NCBI GenBank assembly: GCA_903842845.1
Contig: CAIMNN010000197.1
Coordinates: 1-7,078, forward strand
Reading direction: 5' to 3'
DNA length: 7,078 bases
Source: an uncultured Acidobacteriaceae bacterium
Lineage (GTDB): Bacteria > Acidobacteriota > Terriglobia > Terriglobales > Acidobacteriaceae
The notes under the pieces were generated by a model, which was not told the origin of the DNA, ran no database searches, and saw only the letters and a program-made list of their open reading frames with translations. Every line of letters begins with the position of its first letter. Position 1 is the stretch's first letter. The position numbers and the translations under genes are program-made. Shown here piece after piece: positions 6,091-7,078 of the stretch.

Positions 6091-6096
6091 AAAGAA

Positions 6097-6933
6097 ATGC
6101 AACAAGCAATCGAAACCACACTCAGCGTAGCGCCATTGCCATTTCAGTTTGCAACCTTAGATAGCGGTCAGCGGCCGCAAACCGAGAGTGCCGAAAACCT
6201 GGCCGCGCTCGGCCACGACGCCCGCAACATGGTCACGGCCCTCGGCATCTACTGCGAGATTCTGGAGCGGCCCGGCGTTCTTGCGCACTCCTCGCGCCAT
6301 CTCGCCGACGAGCTCAAGCTCATCACCGGCGCCAGCCGCAAGCTTGTCGAACAGATCAACAGGCTCAGCAGAACCCAGCCTGCGCAGAACGTCGTCGCGC
6401 CGCGGCAATCCTTTAAGGAAGCGCAAAACATCTCCGACTCCACGCCCATTCAGAACCTCGCCCGCGAACTGCGCGCCAATCAAAATCTCCTCGCTGCCCT
6501 CGCCGGGCCCGCCATCCAGCTCCGCCTGCGCACCACGGGCGGCGAAGCGCCGGTCCGTCTCCGCACCGAGGAGCTGACCCGCATCCTCGTCAATCTCGTC
6601 CGCAACGCCGCTGAAGCGATGCCCGAAGGCGGCGAGCTCAATATCTCACTCTGCGAATTGACCTCACTCCATCTTGGCGCAAATGCAAACACCGTTCTCC
6701 TGACCATCTCCGACTCCGGCCCCGGCATCTCCGAAGACCTGCGCGAAGCCGTCTTCACCGCTGGCTTCACCGGTCACGCCGAGGCCGACCCCGACACCAA
6801 CTGGCAGGGTCAGCACCGCGGACTCGGCCTCGCCATCACACGCGCCATCATCGAATCAGCCGGCGGCAGCATTCTTGCCGCTGACTCCGATGCCGGCGCC
6901 CGCTTCGAGATACGGTTGCCCGTGGGCTCGTAA
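6097..6933 (+). CDS. Soluble sensor-less histidine kinase
   Basis: This two-component kinase has 278 residues. The phosphoacceptor region LGHDARNMVTAL (38-49) contains His40 and is followed by helices to about 95. A less conserved linker covers about 96-150. The HATPase domain follows: N box LVNLVRNAAEAM (164-175, Asn166 and Asn170), G1 box DSGPGI (206-211), G2 box RGLGLAI (241-247), and GGS (256-258) with a terminal strand ARFEIRLPV. There is no transmembrane segment, signal peptide, PAS, GAF or receiver domain. Only about 30 residues precede the His box, so it is probably cytosolic and senses through a partner or through those residues. The input signal is unknown. A sigma-54 promoter drives it, and the next gene, 55 bp downstream, begins like a response regulator, its likely phosphotransfer partner. 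NtrB-type kinases are a loose analogy. Confidence 0.9.
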   Translation: MQQAIETTLSVAPLPFQFATLDSGQRPQTESAENLAALGHDARNMVTALGIYCEILERPGVLAHSSRHLADELKLITGASRKLVEQINRLSRTQPAQNVVAPRQSFKEAQNISDSTPIQNLARELRANQNLLAALAGPAIQLRLRTTGGEAPVRLRTEELTRILVNLVRNAAEAMPEGGELNISLCELTSLHLGANANTVLLTISDSGPGISEDLREAVFTAGFTGHAEADPDTNWQGQHRGLGLAITRAIIESAGGSILAADSDAGARFEIRLPVGS

Positions 6934-6988
6934 CTACCTTTTAGACAACAACTCAAGTAACGTGCGAAAGAAAGTAGAGGGGAATAGA

Positions 6989-7078
6989 ATGCTCGAAACA
7001 GTTCAGAACCGTGAAGCGATGGCACATACTGCGCCACTCACCGAACCCGCCCTGCGCCTGCACCTGGTCGTCATCGAC
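6989..7078 (+). CDS. N-terminus of a probable response regulator, cut by window edge
   Basis: An ATG at 6989 preceded by GAGGGG (6977-6982) opens a frame of 30 codons that is still open at the window end. It reads MLETVQNREAMAHT, then a stretch ending in LRLHLVVID. A short variable leader followed by a hydrophobic strand ending in an acidic residue is how receiver domains begin (strand 1 followed by the acidic pair). Together with the kinase just upstream, this suggests a response regulator. Whether it carries a sigma-54 AAA+ domain, which would close an autoregulatory loop, cannot be seen here. Confidence 0.55.
   Translation, partial: MLETVQNREAMAHTAPLTEPALRLHLVVID

Larger units (their letters stand above)
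5706..6096. promoter_or_regulatory. Divergent non-coding control region between rph and the histidine kinase
   Basis: These 391 bases hold no credible gene; the short frames here have no ribosome site or protein-like composition. From left to right they contain the rph -10 box (5712-5717), an unremarkable stretch to about 5835, paired GCATGTAT repeats, a T/C-G/A palindrome, a sigma-54 promoter, two overlapping hairpin possibilities and a strong ribosome site. The stretch 5860-5950 is AT-richer than the surrounding genes, as expected of regulatory DNA. Confidence 0.75.

Noticed and set aside
6030..6164. Possible 44-codon upstream ORF starting in the kinase leader and overlapping its start
   Set aside because: It lacks a Shine-Dalgarno at workable spacing and its ATG falls inside the predicted stem. 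The composition is unremarkable, so it was not called as a gene.

Overview
The window reads as ordinary chromosome from a moderately GC-rich soil-type bacterium. Gene content and protein style (an rph with a short N-terminal extension, a CE2-type secreted esterase, a sensorless histidine kinase behind a sigma-54 promoter) recall Acidobacteriota of the Terriglobia. That placement rests on impression, not on a search. There is no tRNA, rRNA, CRISPR array, insertion sequence or clear horizontal-transfer signature.

Layout, left to right. (1) Positions 1-719, minus strand: the N-terminal two thirds of a class II fructose-bisphosphate aldolase, cut by the window edge, with a good sigma-70 promoter. 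(2) Positions 874-2763, minus strand: a two-gene operon, an enolase-superfamily (mandelate racemase/MLE type) acid-sugar dehydratase followed by an SDR dehydrogenase. It is divergent from (3), a plus-strand FAH-superfamily hydrolase at 2934-3791. These three together have the composition of a non-phosphorylative acid-sugar route of the L-fuconate/L-rhamnonate type: dehydration, C4 oxidation, then hydrolysis to pyruvate plus a hydroxy acid. The exact sugar cannot be read from sequence. (4) Positions 3801-5705, minus strand: rph (RNase PH) and a secreted CE2/SGNH carbohydrate esterase, 15 bp apart and apparently co-transcribed. The esterase ends 9 bp from the converging hydrolase gene. (5) Positions 5706-6096: a 391-bp divergent control region. 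It holds a possible leaderless promoter for rph and, facing right, a full-consensus sigma-54 promoter with upstream repeats and a structured leader. (6) Positions 6097-7078, plus strand: a soluble histidine kinase without a sensor domain, followed by the first 30 codons of what looks like a response regulator.

How the parts may work together: the esterase could release acetyl groups from plant polysaccharide outside the cytoplasm. The dehydratase, SDR and hydrolase could degrade a (deoxy)sugar acid in the cytoplasm, and the aldolase serves central carbon metabolism. The kinase/regulator pair is a separate unit, and its sigma-54 promoter suggests control by a bacterial enhancer-binding protein, possibly its own downstream partner. 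The most notable signals are in the 5706-6096 control region. I did not find evidence of a wholly new multi-gene system.
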